Part shown: in pieces, positions 8,681 to 17,856 of the stretch
Layout: each line of letters starts with the position of its first letter
Numbering within the stretch: position 1 is the first letter of the stretch
Program-made: the position numbers and the translations under genes
Source of the DNA: Bradyrhizobium sp.
GTDB taxonomy: Bacteria > Pseudomonadota > Alphaproteobacteria > Rhizobiales > Xanthobacteraceae
Length of the DNA stretch: 64,000 nucleotides
Direction of reading: 5' to 3'
Assembly (NCBI RefSeq): GCF_004799405.1
Contig: NZ_SSMW01000151.1
Coordinates: 1-64,000, forward strand
The notes under the pieces: generated by a model
Database searches by the model: none
Seen by the model: the letters and a program-made list of their open reading frames with translations, nothing else
Told to the model about the DNA's origin: nothing

Positions 8681-9496
8681 ATGTTGCGATTCTTCCCTGT
8701 CGTCCTTGCTGTTCTGGGTTCGCTGATCGCCTCCGCCGCGGCTGAGGATGTCCCGCGCAGCGAGTGTCTGGCGATGGCGAATGCGCCGCCGCGCGTCACG
8801 CCGGTCGGTTTTCGGCAAGCCGACGCCAACACCAGCGAAGTCGCAATCACCTATGCCGGTCATTCGACCTATTACATCGATACGCCCGGCGGCGTGCGGA
8901 TCGTGACCGACTACAACGGCGCCTACACCATCGGCCGCCTGCCTGACGTCGTCACCATGAACCGCGCGCACTCCACGCACTACACGCTGTTTCCCGATCC
9001 GCGCATTCCCCATGTGCTGCACGGCTGGAACGATGACGGCGGGCCCGCAAAAATCAACCAACTGATAGGCGACGTGCTGATCCGCAATGTGACGACCGAC
9101 ATCCGCCGCTATTTCGGCGACGATCCGAACGCGGAAATGATCAAGGACGGCAATTCGATTTTCATATTCGAGGTCGCCGGCCTCTGCATCGGTCATCTCG
9201 GTCACCTGCATGTCAAGCTCGACGACACCCAGTTCGCGGCGATCGGCCGGCTCGATATCGCGATGGTGCCGATCGACGGCACCTACACCATGTCGCTCGA
9301 CGGCATTTCCGATATCACGCGCCGGCTGCGCGCGTCCGTCGTGCTGCCGATGCATCGCTTCATGACACCGCTCGACGAATTCATGCGCCGGATCGGCGAG
9401 CAGTTCGCGATCGACGTCCGTACCGAGCGGACCCTGCGGATTTCGCGGGAGACGCTGCCGGGCACGCCGACGGTGATTATTCTGGACGGGGTTTGA
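8681..9496 (+). CDS. Secreted MBL-fold metallohydrolase (UlaG-like)
   Basis: 271 aa. Signal peptide MLRFFPVVLAVLGSLIASAAAED. The core resembles the metallo-beta-lactamase-fold UlaG-like group: a GHSTYYI start strand, metal-site-like histidines in NRAHSTHY and GHLGHLH, and a late PMHRF. The substrate cannot be told. It lies about 90 bp after the ABC permease and may share its transcript. The open frame continues upstream through the permease gene, but ATG 8681 with its signal peptide is the sensible start. Confidence 0.82.
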   Translation: MLRFFPVVLAVLGSLIASAAAEDVPRSECLAMANAPPRVTPVGFRQADANTSEVAITYAGHSTYYIDTPGGVRIVTDYNGAYTIGRLPDVVTMNRAHSTHYTLFPDPRIPHVLHGWNDDGGPAKINQLIGDVLIRNVTTDIRRYFGDDPNAEMIKDGNSIFIFEVAGLCIGHLGHLHVKLDDTQFAAIGRLDIAMVPIDGTYTMSLDGISDITRRLRASVVLPMHRFMTPLDEFMRRIGEQFAIDVRTERTLRISRETLPGTPTVIILDGV

Positions 9497-9547
9497 ACCC
9501 TCCCCTACAAATCACGCCAACAATAAAAAATCAGGGAGTGACGATTG

Positions 9548-10594
9548 ATGGCCAGCACACTGCCCACCACCAGGAGCGGGCTCTATGCCGATCCGCGCGA
9601 GGATTGGCTCGCGCAACACACCGAGGAAATCATCGATCCCGCGCGCCCGATCGTCGATCCGCACCATCATTTATGGGATCGCGGCGGGCAACGCTACCTG
9701 ATCGAGGAAATTACTGCCGACATCGCATCCGGCCACAACATTGTCGCGACCGTCTATGTCGAGGCGCGCTCGATGTACCGCGCCAGGGGACCCGAAGCGT
9801 TGCGCCCGGTCGGCGAGATCGAGTTCGCCAACGGCGCCGCGGCGATGAGCGCAAGCGGCGGCTACGGTCCCGCAGCGATCTGCGCCGGCATCGTCGGCCA
9901 CGCCAATCTCCTGCTGGGCGAGGGCGCACGCGACGTTCTCGAAGCCGAGATCGCCGCCGGTGGCGGCCGTTTTCGCGGCATCCGGCATTCCTCGGCATGG
10001 GATGCCGACGCCGATGTCGCCGGCATGTATGCGACGCGCCCGAAAGGCCTGCTGCTGGACCCGACATTCCGCAAGGGCTTTGCCTGTCTCGCGCCGCTGG
10101 CCTTAAGTTTCGATGCGTGGCTGTTTCATCCGCAGATCGGTGAATTGACCGATCTGGCCCGTGCGTTTCCGCAGACGCGAATCGTGCTCGATCATTGCGG
10201 CGGACCGGTCGGCCTCGGCGGTTATGCCAACCGCGAGGAGGTTTTCAAGGTCTGGAAAGCGGCGATCCTCGAAATTGCAAAATGCCCCAATGTCGTGGTG
10301 AAGCTTGGCGGCCTCGCGATGCGCCTGCTCGGTTATGATTTTCACGAACGACCGAGGCCGCCCTCGTCAAAAGAGGCGGCCGAGGCGTGGCGTCCCTATA
10401 TCGAGACCTGTATCGACGCCTTCGGCCCCGAACGCGGCATGTTCGAAAGCAACTTTCCGCCCGACAAGGGCCAGTGCAGCTATCAGGTGATCTTCAACGC
10501 CTTCAAGCGCCTCGCCGCGCAATACAGCGACGCCGAAAAAACCGCCCTGTTCTCGAAGACGGCAACGGATTTCTACCGGCTGAAGCTTGGGTGA
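9548..10594 (+). CDS. Amidohydrolase-family TIM-barrel hydrolase (COG3618 type)
   Basis: 348 aa. ATG 9548 is preceded by AGGGAG (9533-9538) at good spacing. The metal-binding DPHHHLWD motif near the N-terminus is typical of the Amidohydro_2 group, which includes lactonases and decarboxylases. LDHCGGP in the middle and ESNFPPDK near the end complete the TIM-barrel pattern. These enzymes are cytoplasmic and act on lactones or aromatic acids; the specific substrate is not evident. Confidence 0.85.
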   Translation: MASTLPTTRSGLYADPREDWLAQHTEEIIDPARPIVDPHHHLWDRGGQRYLIEEITADIASGHNIVATVYVEARSMYRARGPEALRPVGEIEFANGAAAMSASGGYGPAAICAGIVGHANLLLGEGARDVLEAEIAAGGGRFRGIRHSSAWDADADVAGMYATRPKGLLLDPTFRKGFACLAPLALSFDAWLFHPQIGELTDLARAFPQTRIVLDHCGGPVGLGGYANREEVFKVWKAAILEIAKCPNVVVKLGGLAMRLLGYDFHERPRPPSSKEAAEAWRPYIETCIDAFGPERGMFESNFPPDKGQCSYQVIFNAFKRLAAQYSDAEKTALFSKTATDFYRLKLG

Positions 10595-10625
10595 TGGCGA
10601 TCGCGGCGGGCATGACTGCGGCGGG

Positions 10626-11090
10626 CTAACGCACGATCGCCGTTCGGCGCGCCGCCGCGCGATCGCGACGCCACGTCCCCAGCCACCAGTACAACCCTGC
10701 GGTTATCAGCCCGGCCAGGGGATACAGGACCGTGATCGGATCGGCGGCCCAGCGCAGGAAGAACGCCAGGAAAGTCTCTGTCGGCGGTCCCGAATCCGGA
10801 CCGCTGCCCTTCCATTCCATCAATGTCAGCGGAACGAATACCGCCGCGCCCAGCACCAGGCCGAGCAGGCAGACCCTCATGCCCGTCATTGGCCGCCACC
10901 AGGAAAGCAGAAACAGCGAGGGCAGGAACAGGAATATGGTGGTTCCGTAGGAGACGATGCAACTCGGGACCAACAGGATCAGGAACAACAGTGCCGAACG
11001 CTCGCCCTGGAAAAAACCCAGCATCGCCGCGCAAAACAACAGCGGCACCGGCAGCGGCGCCAGGATCAGGCCGGTCCAACTGAAGCGCAT
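10626..11090 (-). CDS. Hypothetical membrane protein
   Basis: 154 aa from the ATG at 11090; a longer version from 11153 adds 21 residues that look non-conserved. Four hydrophobic segments (for example GLILAPLPVPLLFCAAM, LLFLILLVPSC and VCLLGLVLGAAVFVPL) indicate an inner-membrane protein. The C-terminus is basic. No family recognised. It is convergent with the amidohydrolase gene. Confidence 0.65.
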   Translation of the reverse strand: MRFSWTGLILAPLPVPLLFCAAMLGFFQGERSALLFLILLVPSCIVSYGTTIFLFLPSLFLLSWWRPMTGMRVCLLGLVLGAAVFVPLTLMEWKGSGPDSGPPTETFLAFFLRWAADPITVLYPLAGLITAGLYWWLGTWRRDRAAARRTAIVR

Positions 11091-11218
11091 CGCCTCTGCT
11101 ACGCCAAGTCCTGGAAGAGCGGGAGCCCGCTGAAATCGTGATCGGACGTGCATTTAAAACTCGCCTGGTCGGCATAATAGTGTCCGAACACAGTCTTCGA
11201 GTTCAATAAACCGGCAAA

Positions 11219-11295
11219 TGGCGCGCCCGAAGAGATTCGAACTCCTGACCCCCAGATTCGTAGTCTGGTGCTCTATCCAGCTGAGCTACGGGCGC
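11219..11295 (-). tRNA. tRNA-Arg (anticodon ACG)
   Basis: Full cloverleaf on the minus strand: acceptor GCGCCCG pairs with CGGGCGC, the D-loop region is AGCTCAGCTGGATAGAGC, the anticodon stem-loop is CCAGACTACGAATCTGG with anticodon ACG, and the T-arm contains GTTCGAATC. The CCA end is encoded (11219-11221). In bacteria the wobble A of tRNA-Arg(ACG) is normally converted to inosine by TadA. Confidence 0.97.
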
Positions 11296-11481
11296 GTGTT
11301 TCGCTGACATTTCAGGGCATAAAGCCCGCCGATGCCGCGTGCATTCGGAAAACATGTGAGAGGCCGCGAAAGCGCGCCATAGCTACCGGCTCCGGCCGAA
11401 CTTGGCAAGGTCCGGAAGCTGTCATCTCCCGGTCCTTCCGCATCTCAAGAAGCCGCCAAAAAGCGGCAGGCTGCGCCGTGA

Positions 11482-12960
11482 TTACGCCCGTGCCCGTTCA
11501 TTGCGCACGCTCATCAGTTCCACCGGCCGATCCGGTATGGCGATCCGGAAGGTCGCGCCGATGGTGCCCTCCACCAGATGAATGTCACCGCCATGGGCGC
11601 GGACCAGTTCGGCGGCGATCGCCAGGCCCAGCCCGCTGCCGCCGATACGGCCCGAGGTCTGGAACGCCTCGAACAGATGATCGCGGGCCCTGGCCGGCAC
11701 GCCGGGGCCGGTGTCGGACACCTCGATGATCGCGACCGAGCCCTCGCGGCGTCCGGTGATGCGAATCTGCATGGTCGCGGCATCACCGCGGGGCCGGCCT
11801 TCAAGCGCCTGCGCGGCGTTGCGCACGAGGTTGAGCAGGACGCGAAACAGTTGATCGGGGTCGGCATCGATGGTCAGCCCGCGTTCGATCGCGCTGATCC
11901 AGGTAATCGACGCATCCGAAGCAAGGCCTGCGGATTCGCGGACCTCGGCCACCACGGGTTCGACCAGGATCATGCGGCGGTCGGGTGCGGCCTCCTGCGC
12001 GCGGCCATAGGACAGCGTCGACTGGCAGAACGCGATGGCGCGCTCCAGCGAGCGCATCAGTTTCGGCGCGAAGCGCTGCACCCGCGGATCCGGTACGCTG
12101 GCGAGCTGGTCCGACAGCAGTTGCGAGGACGCCAAAAGGTTGCGCAGATCGTGGTTGATCTTCGATACCGCAAGACCGAGTGCTGCGAGCCGGCTCTTCT
12201 GATGCAGCATCGACACCAGGTCGCGCTGCATGTCGGACAATTCGCGTTCGGCGACGCCGATTTCGTCGCCGCGCTGGCTCGGCACGATGATCCGCGCCGA
12301 GCTTTCAGGATCCTCGTGGAAGCCGACCAGACTTGCGGTCAGACGCCGCATCGGCCGCACGAACAGGTAATGCAGCGCCAGATACACCAGCCCCGCGGTC
12401 AGCATTGCGATCCCGAGCGAGACCCCGAGCAGGTTGCGGGAAAACCGGTACATCGCCTGACGCAGCGGCAATTCATCGATCACGACCTCGATGAATTGCG
12501 CGCCGCCGGGCGCCGGCCCGATCACGCGGATCGCCTGATTGCCGTTTTCAAGCATGACCTCGAACGAATCGACGATCGCGGACCACACCGTCATGGACCG
12601 CATGTCGATGTCGTGATCGATCGCCGGCGGCAGATCGGCGCTGGCCAGCAGACGGCGTTGCTGCCCCATCTTGATGGCGACCGCGCGGGCGCCGATGCTG
12701 GTCAGGATTTGCCGCGCCAGCGAATCCGGAACCATGCCCGAGGGCGCGGCATCCAGCACCAGTGCTGCGGTGTTCGCCGCCGCCAGCCGGTCGTTGAGCC
12801 GGTTCATCCGGAAATTCGCAATCGCGGGCACGTAGATCAGGAACCCTGCGATCATCACCAGCGGAATGGTCAGCAGCAGGAGCTTGCCGGACAGGCCCAG
12901 CCGGCGCGGAGGCAGGGGCCGCCGCGGTGGAATTGTGGCCTGTTCGTCGATCACTGACAC
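11482..12960 (-). CDS. Sensor histidine kinase with HAMP domain
   Basis: 492 aa. The first transmembrane segment is near residues 26-46, followed by a periplasmic sensing part of about 130 residues. A second transmembrane segment is at roughly 175-200, then a HAMP linker. The phosphoacceptor His sits in [12 protein letters not shown]. The ATPase part shows [10 protein letters not shown] (N-box), DTGPGVP (G1) and [14 protein letters not shown] (G2). No response regulator is adjacent, so this is an orphan kinase whose partner lies elsewhere. It is divergent from rpmH. Confidence 0.9.
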   Translation of the reverse strand: MSVIDEQATIPPRRPLPPRRLGLSGKLLLLTIPLVMIAGFLIYVPAIANFRMNRLNDRLAAANTAALVLDAAPSGMVPDSLARQILTSIGARAVAIKMGQQRRLLASADLPPAIDHDIDMRSMTVWSAIVDSFEVMLENGNQAIRVIGPAPGGAQFIEVVIDELPLRQAMYRFSRNLLGVSLGIAMLTAGLVYLALHYLFVRPMRRLTASLVGFHEDPESSARIIVPSQRGDEIGVAERELSDMQRDLVSMLHQKSRLAALGLAVSKINHDLRNLLASSQLLSDQLASVPDPRVQRFAPKLMRSLERAIAFCQSTLSYGRAQEAAPDRRMILVEPVVAEVRESAGLASDASITWISAIERGLTIDADPDQLFRVLLNLVRNAAQALEGRPRGDAATMQIRITGRREGSVAIIEVSDTGPGVPARARDHLFEAFQTSGRIGGSGLGLAIAAELVRAHGGDIHLVEGTIGATFRIAIPDRPVELMSVRNERARA

Positions 12961-13330
12961 GATATCTATCTGCCTTCGACGCCAAATCCGGCTTCAACAC
13001 CGGATGTTTTCGAGGATGCGTTTTGCACCACAACCGGTCAAATTACGGATCGCTAATGTCCGATGGTTCCAAGCCGCCATCCTCGCACGGAAAACACCGG
13101 AAATATTGATATATTCGAGCCAATTGCGCCGTTTCGAAGAACCTTGGCGACGATACCCGGCAACATTGACGAAAACGGGTCGCTCCCGTATAAGCCGCGC
13201 CAATTGTCCGCGATGGCCCGGTCCGACCGGGGCGGCTCATTTGGGCCGGAAATGGCCTGTTTTGGGCCGGCCAGCATCAACGGACTTATCTCAATATCAG
13301 GCATATTGCCCGGTCAGCGGAGAACGACCC
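12961..13330. other. Divergent intergenic region between the kinase gene and rpmH
   Basis: 370 bp without a gene. It contains the likely rpmH promoter (13166-13194), leaving an untranslated leader of about 130 nt before L34. No other structure was identified by eye. Confidence 0.5.
13166..13194 (+). promoter_or_regulatory. Promoter for rpmH-rnpA-yidC
   Basis: TTGACG (13166-13171), a 17-bp spacer and TATAAG (13189-13194): close to the sigma70 consensus with ideal spacing. It is oriented toward rpmH, which, with rnpA and yidC, is usually strongly expressed. Confidence 0.6.
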
Positions 13331-13465
13331 GTGAAGCGGACTTATCAACCCAGCAAACTGGTGCGCAAGCGCCGTCACGGCTTCCGCGCCCGCCTTGCGA
13401 CCGCCGGCGGCCGCAAGGTCCTCGCCGCGCGCCGCGCGCGGGGCCGCAAGCGTCTGAGCGCCTGA
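13331..13465 (+). CDS. rpmH: 50S ribosomal protein L34
   Basis: 44 aa with the typical start [20 protein letters not shown] and a very basic C-terminus. L34 is a small protein of the large ribosomal subunit. The start codon is GTG at 13331 (GTG AAG CGG), with GGAGAA just upstream. It lies 24 bp before rnpA, the nearly universal bacterial arrangement. Confidence 0.97.
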   Translation: MKRTYQPSKLVRKRRHGFRARLATAGGRKVLAARRARGRKRLSA

Positions 13466-13489
13466 GCCGGGCTTCCCGGAGATTTCACC

Positions 13490-13891
13490 ATGGATCGGTT
13501 AAGGCAGCGGGCGGACTTCCTCGCCGTTGCCAATGGCGCGCGGGCTGGCAGCGCTGCTTTCGTGGTGCAAAGCCGCCATCGCGACGATGACGGCCCGATC
13601 CGGGTCGGCTTTACCGTTACCAAAAAGAACGGCACCGCCACCGAGCGCAACCGCATCCGGCGCCGGCTTCGCGAATTGGTGAAGCGGCTGGACGTCATAT
13701 CAATGCGACCGCACAGTGATTATGTGCTAGTCGGCCGTCGTGACGCGCTGACCCGCGACTTTGCGACCATGCTCGACGATCTCCGCTCGGCGCTCGATCG
13801 CCTCAAGCGGCAGCCCAAGATGCCGCGTGCCAAGATGCCGCGTGACAAGACACCGCGTGACAGGACCGCAAGCCGCAAACCGACCGAATGA
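13490..13891 (+). CDS. rnpA: Ribonuclease P protein component
   Basis: 133 aa. It starts MDRLRQRADF and contains the family RNA-binding helix RNRIRRRLRELV (residues about 54-65) after GFTVTKKNGTATE. It assists the catalytic RNA in 5' maturation of tRNAs. The C-terminal tail after about residue 109 is not part of the usual fold and consists of a repeated KMPR(A/D) unit encoded by a 15-bp tandem repeat. The gene lies between rpmH and yidC. Confidence 0.96.
   Translation: MDRLRQRADFLAVANGARAGSAAFVVQSRHRDDDGPIRVGFTVTKKNGTATERNRIRRRLRELVKRLDVISMRPHSDYVLVGRRDALTRDFATMLDDLRSALDRLKRQPKMPRAKMPRDKTPRDRTASRKPTE
13817..13861 (+). repeat. 15-bp tandem repeat in rnpA tail
   Basis: Three units: AAGATGCCGCGTGCC, AAGATGCCGCGTGAC and AAGACACCGCGTGAC. 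They encode KMPRA-KMPRD-KTPRD, adding positive charge to the C-terminus of RnpA. Probable slippage expansion; copy number may vary between strains. Confidence 0.8.
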
Positions 13892-13905
13892 CGAGACCTT
13901 GAACG

Positions 13906-15768
13906 ATGACCGATAATCGCAACACCATCCTCGCCGTCATTCTGTCCGGCCTCGTGCTGATCGGCTGGCAATACTTCTTCAACATTCCGCAGATGGAAAA
14001 GCGGCGCGCTGCGGAGCAAATCCAGAGCGAGTTGGTGAAGCCTACGCCAGACGGAGGCGGAACCACCCCGCAGACCGGTGCGGCGCCGACGCCATCCGCC
14101 AACGCCCCCGCGATGACCCAGCCCGCATCGACGGCGCCCGCGGTCAGCCGCGACACCGCCATCGCCGCAGCCCCGCGGGTCAAGATCGACACCCCGCGCC
14201 TTGCCGGCAGCATTTCGCTCAAGGGCGCGCGGATCGACGACCTTTCGCTGGTGCAATTCCGCGAGACTGTCGATCCGGCTTCGCCCGCGATCGTGCTATT
14301 CTCGCCCTCGGGCACGGCTGAACCTTACTATGCGGAATTCGGCTGGGTCCCAGCCAGCGGTTCGACGGTAAGGCTTCCCGACCAGAATACCGTGTGGCAG
14401 CAGGAAGGCTCAGGCAGTCTGGCGCCGAACAGCCCGGTGACGCTGAAATACGACAATGGCGACGGCCTCACCTTCCGCCGCACCATTTCGATCGACGAGC
14501 GCTATCTCTTTTCGATCAAGGACGAAGTCACCAATGTCGGCAATGCGCCGGTCACGCTGTATCCGTTTGCGCTGATCTCGCGGCATGGCACCCCGAAGGT
14601 CTCAGGCTACTACATCCTGCACGAGGGCCTGATCGGCTATCTCGGCGAACATGGGCTGCAGGAATTCACCTACAAGAAGATAGACGACACCAAGGAAGTC
14701 AAACTCGACGCTACCGATGGCTGGCTCGGCATCACCGACAAGTACTGGGCTTCGGCGCTGCTGCCGGACACCAACGCGCAGGTGCAGGCCCGGTTCTCGT
14801 CCAATCTCGTCGGCGCCATCCGTACCTATCAGACCGACTACCTGGAGAATCCGCAAACCATCGCGATCGGCGGCACCGGCAGCGCCAACGCGCGATTGTT
14901 TGCCGGCGCCAAGGAAGCCAGCGTTGTCGGCATCAACTTTCCGCTCGGGGGTCTCGGCGGCTACAACAGGCAGCTCGAACTCAACCACTTCGATCTCATG
15001 ATCGACTGGGGCTGGTTCTATTTCATCACCAAGCCGATGTTCCTGGCGCTGGACTTCTTCTATCACCTGGTCGGCAATTTCGGCATCGCCATCCTGCTGG
15101 TGACGGTGCTGGTGAAGCTGTTGTTCTTCCCGCTTGCCAACAAGTCCTACGCGTCGATGGCGAAGATGAAATCGGTGCAGCCGCAACTGGCCGCGCTGAA
15201 GGAACGCTATCCCGACGACAAGGTGAAGCAGCAGCAGGAGATGATGGAAATCTACAAGAAGGAGAAGATCAACCCGATCGCCGGTTGTCTTCCCGTGGCG
15301 CTGCAGATTCCGGTGTTCTTCTCGCTCTACAAGGTATTGTTCGTCACCATCGAAATGCGCCACGCGCCGTTCTTCGGCTGGATTAAGGATCTGTCGGCGC
15401 CCGATCCGACCAATCTGTTCAACCTGTTCGGCCTGCTGCATTTCGATCCGACCGTGGTGCCGGTGTTCGGGCATTATCTCGCGCTCGGCGTCTGGCCGAT
15501 CATCATGGGCATCACGATGTGGTTCCAGATGAAGCTCAATCCGACGCCGCCGGATCCTACCCAGCAGTTGATCTTCAGCTGGATGCCGCTGATCTTCACC
15601 TTCATGCTGGCCGGATTCCCCGCGGGCCTCGTGATCTACTGGGCCTGGAACAACACGCTGTCAGTGCTGCAACAGAGCTTCATCATGCGCCGCAACGGCG
15701 TGAAGGTCGAACTGCTGGACAATCTCAAGGCCACCTTCTCGTCCAAGAAGGCCGAGTCGAAAACCTGA
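13906..15768 (+). CDS. yidC: Membrane protein insertase YidC
   Basis: 620 aa. N-terminal transmembrane segment (ILAVILSGLVLIGWQYFF), a Pro/Thr/Ala-rich linker of about 60 residues, the large periplasmic domain, then the conserved insertase core with GIAILLVTVLVKLLFFPLANKSY and KEKINPIAGCLPV, and later membrane segments such as WMPLIFTFMLAGFPAGLVIYW. It inserts and folds inner-membrane proteins alone or with SecYEG. It starts 14 bp after rnpA in the standard order. Confidence 0.97.
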   Translation: MTDNRNTILAVILSGLVLIGWQYFFNIPQMEKRRAAEQIQSELVKPTPDGGGTTPQTGAAPTPSANAPAMTQPASTAPAVSRDTAIAAAPRVKIDTPRLAGSISLKGARIDDLSLVQFRETVDPASPAIVLFSPSGTAEPYYAEFGWVPASGSTVRLPDQNTVWQQEGSGSLAPNSPVTLKYDNGDGLTFRRTISIDERYLFSIKDEVTNVGNAPVTLYPFALISRHGTPKVSGYYILHEGLIGYLGEHGLQEFTYKKIDDTKEVKLDATDGWLGITDKYWASALLPDTNAQVQARFSSNLVGAIRTYQTDYLENPQTIAIGGTGSANARLFAGAKEASVVGINFPLGGLGGYNRQLELNHFDLMIDWGWFYFITKPMFLALDFFYHLVGNFGIAILLVTVLVKLLFFPLANKSYASMAKMKSVQPQLAALKERYPDDKVKQQQEMMEIYKKEKINPIAGCLPVALQIPVFFSLYKVLFVTIEMRHAPFFGWIKDLSAPDPTNLFNLFGLLHFDPTVVPVFGHYLALGVWPIIMGITMWFQMKLNPTPPDPTQQLIFSWMPLIFTFMLAGFPAGLVIYWAWNNTLSVLQQSFIMRRNGVKVELLDNLKATFSSKKAESKT

Positions 15769-15804
15769 CGACCTGGCGCCAACAGGGCAAGAATCCCCTA
15801 AGCC

Positions 15805-15835
15805 GTCATGGCCGGGCTTGTCTGGCATGACGATG
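15805..15835. repeat. Intergenic palindrome, GTCATGGCCGGGC type
   Basis: Imperfect inverted repeat GTCATGGCCGGGCTTGTCTG followed by GCATGAC, lying between yidC and engB. Related copies are at 19638-19675 and 30765-30900, making this a dispersed palindromic family (family C). Confidence 0.6.
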
Positions 15836-15848
15836 GAAAGCCCTTCGC

Positions 15849-16499
15849 ATGACCACCAACACCGATGCGAAGCTGATTGAACAGGGGCGAAAACTGTTCG
15901 CCGGCGACTGGCAGTTTTTCTGGGCCTCGCCGTCGATCGAAACGCTGCCGCCGATGGCGGGCGTGGAGGTCGCGTTTGCCGGCCGATCCAATGTCGGCAA
16001 ATCGAGCCTGATCAACGCGCTGACCGGGCGCAATGCGCTGGCGCGCACCTCGCATACGCCGGGCCGCACCCAGGAACTGATCTTCTTCGAAGGCCCCGAG
16101 AACAAGGGCTTCCGGCTGGTCGACATGCCCGGTTACGGCTACGCCTCGGCGCCCAAGGCCAAAGTCGCGTCGTGGACCGCGTTGATCCATAAATTCCTGC
16201 AGGGCCGCAGCAGTCTGGCTCGGGTCTATGTGCTGATCGATGCGCGGCATGGCTTCAAGGACGTCGATCTCGACGTGCTCAACACGCTCGATAAATCCGC
16301 CGTGAGTTATCAAATCATCCTCACCAAGGCCGATCAGGTAAAGCCGGCCGAGCTCGAAGCGCGCACCGCCGACACGCTGGCCGCCCTTGCCAGGCATCCG
16401 GCTGCCTTTCCGGAGCTGATTGTGACATCCTCCCACACCGGCGCCGGGATGCCGGAACTGCGCGCCGCCATGGTGCGCCTGCTCGGCGAGCGCAATTGA
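15849..16499 (+). CDS. engB: Ribosome biogenesis GTP-binding protein EngB (YsxC/YihA)
   Basis: 216 aa. The G1 P-loop is GRSNVGKSS (residues about 45-53). G2/G3 are at TPGRTQ and DMPGYGYA, and G4 is the TKAD motif. The protein is a small GTPase needed for late assembly of the large ribosomal subunit. Its stop overlaps the start of the DUF423 gene, so the two are likely co-translated. Confidence 0.95.
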   Translation: MTTNTDAKLIEQGRKLFAGDWQFFWASPSIETLPPMAGVEVAFAGRSNVGKSSLINALTGRNALARTSHTPGRTQELIFFEGPENKGFRLVDMPGYGYASAPKAKVASWTALIHKFLQGRSSLARVYVLIDARHGFKDVDLDVLNTLDKSAVSYQIILTKADQVKPAELEARTADTLAALARHPAAFPELIVTSSHTGAGMPELRAAMVRLLGERN

Positions 16500-16879
16500 T
16501 GATGACATCCCGCAGTTTGCGCATTCTCGTCATTCTGGCCGCCGTGATGGGCGGCGACGGCGTCATCCTGGCGGCGGCATCGGCGCATCAGCCCGACGCG
16601 ACCAGGCTGGCGTCGGCTTCCTCGATGCTGCTGTTTCACGCCACCGCCGTGCTCGCGGTGGTGGCGCTGGCCGAACGCGGCGTCATTCACGGCCGAATCG
16701 GGATCGCGGCGGCATTCGGCTTTGTGGTCGCGGCGGTGCTGTTCGCCGGCGACCTGACGCTGCGGCAATACGCCGGTCACAGCCTGTTCCCGATGGCGGC
16801 GCCGACCGGCGGAACGCTTCTGATCGTGAGCTGGCTGGTGCTCGCGGTGGCGGCGGCCTGGCCCAGACGCACCTCCTGA
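16499..16879 (+). CDS. DUF423-family small membrane protein
   Basis: 126 aa with four hydrophobic helices. Pattern features of the DUF423/YgdD family are present: SAHQPDATRLASASSMLLFHA early, GDLTLRQYAGHSLFPMAAPTGG late, and a final SWLVL helix. Function unknown in the family. ATG 16499 overlaps the engB stop (TGATG), which decides the start. Confidence 0.85.
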   Translation: MMTSRSLRILVILAAVMGGDGVILAAASAHQPDATRLASASSMLLFHATAVLAVVALAERGVIHGRIGIAAAFGFVVAAVLFAGDLTLRQYAGHSLFPMAAPTGGTLLIVSWLVLAVAAAWPRRTS

Positions 16880-16959
16880 AACGGCGGCGGACATGCTTTG
16901 CGCCGTGCCCGCCAATCAGATAGAACCCGCCCCATCCTGCTGACCATGAGACCCGCTTC

Positions 16960-17856
16960 ATGACCGACGCGCCATATATCAGTCCGCTCGATCAGGCCCG
17001 CATCCTGTCCGAGGCGCTGCCGCATATGCAGCAGTATGACGAGGAAACCATCGTCATTAAATATGGCGGCCATGCCATGGGCGCCGAAGACCTTGCCAAG
17101 GCGTTCGCGCGCGACATCGTTTTGCTGGAACAGACCGCCATCAATCCGGTGGTAGTGCACGGCGGCGGGCCGCAGATCGCGCAAATGCTGCAGCGGCTCG
17201 GCATCAAATCGGAATTCGCCGCCGGCTTGCGTGTCACCGATACCGCCACCATCGAGATCGTCGAAATGGTGCTGGCCGGTTCGATCAACAAGCAACTGGT
17301 CGGCTACATCAATGAGGCCGGCGGCAGGGCCGTCGGCCTGTGCGGCAAGGACGGAAACATGGTGACGGCGTCAAAGGTGACGCGCACCATGGTCGATCCG
17401 GGTTCCAATATCGAAAAGGTGGTCGATCTCGGTTTCGTCGGCGAACCGGACAAGGTCGATCTGACATTGTTGAACCAGTTGATCGGCCATGACCTGATCC
17501 CGGTGCTGGCGCCGCTGGCGACCTCGAAGACCGGACAGACCTTCAACGTCAATGCCGACACTTTTGCCGGCGCGGTCGCGGGCGCGCTGAAGGCCAAGCG
17601 GCTGTTGCTCCTGACCGACGTACCCGGCGTGCTCGACAAGTCGAAGAAACTGATCCCTGAACTGTCGGTAAAGGACGCGCGCAAGCTGATCGCCGACGGC
17701 ACCATTTCCGGCGGCATGATTCCGAAGGTCGAAACCTGCATCTATTCGCTCGAGCAGGGTGTGCAGGGCGTCGTCATCATCGACGGCAAGACCCCGCACG
17801 CGGTTTTGCTCGAACTGTTCACCAATCAGGGTACCGGCACGCTGATACACAAGTGA
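16960..17856 (+). CDS. argB: Acetylglutamate kinase
   Basis: 298 aa. It phosphorylates N-acetylglutamate with ATP, the second step of arginine synthesis, in the cytoplasm. Family motifs visible: [10 protein letters not shown] (lysine and glycine loop), [10 protein letters not shown], the ATP-site-like [12 protein letters not shown], and [10 protein letters not shown] near the end. Length is normal. Its TGA overlaps the GTG start of the next gene. Confidence 0.97.
   Translation: MTDAPYISPLDQARILSEALPHMQQYDEETIVIKYGGHAMGAEDLAKAFARDIVLLEQTAINPVVVHGGGPQIAQMLQRLGIKSEFAAGLRVTDTATIEIVEMVLAGSINKQLVGYINEAGGRAVGLCGKDGNMVTASKVTRTMVDPGSNIEKVVDLGFVGEPDKVDLTLLNQLIGHDLIPVLAPLATSKTGQTFNVNADTFAGAVAGALKAKRLLLLTDVPGVLDKSKKLIPELSVKDARKLIADGTISGGMIPKVETCIYSLEQGVQGVVIIDGKTPHAVLLELFTNQGTGTLIHK

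Noticed and set aside
7055-9496. 813-codon open frame across the ABC permease into the MBL gene
   Set aside because: Its first two thirds are an Arg-rich shadow of the permease frame; only the last part from 8681 is a real gene with its own signal peptide.
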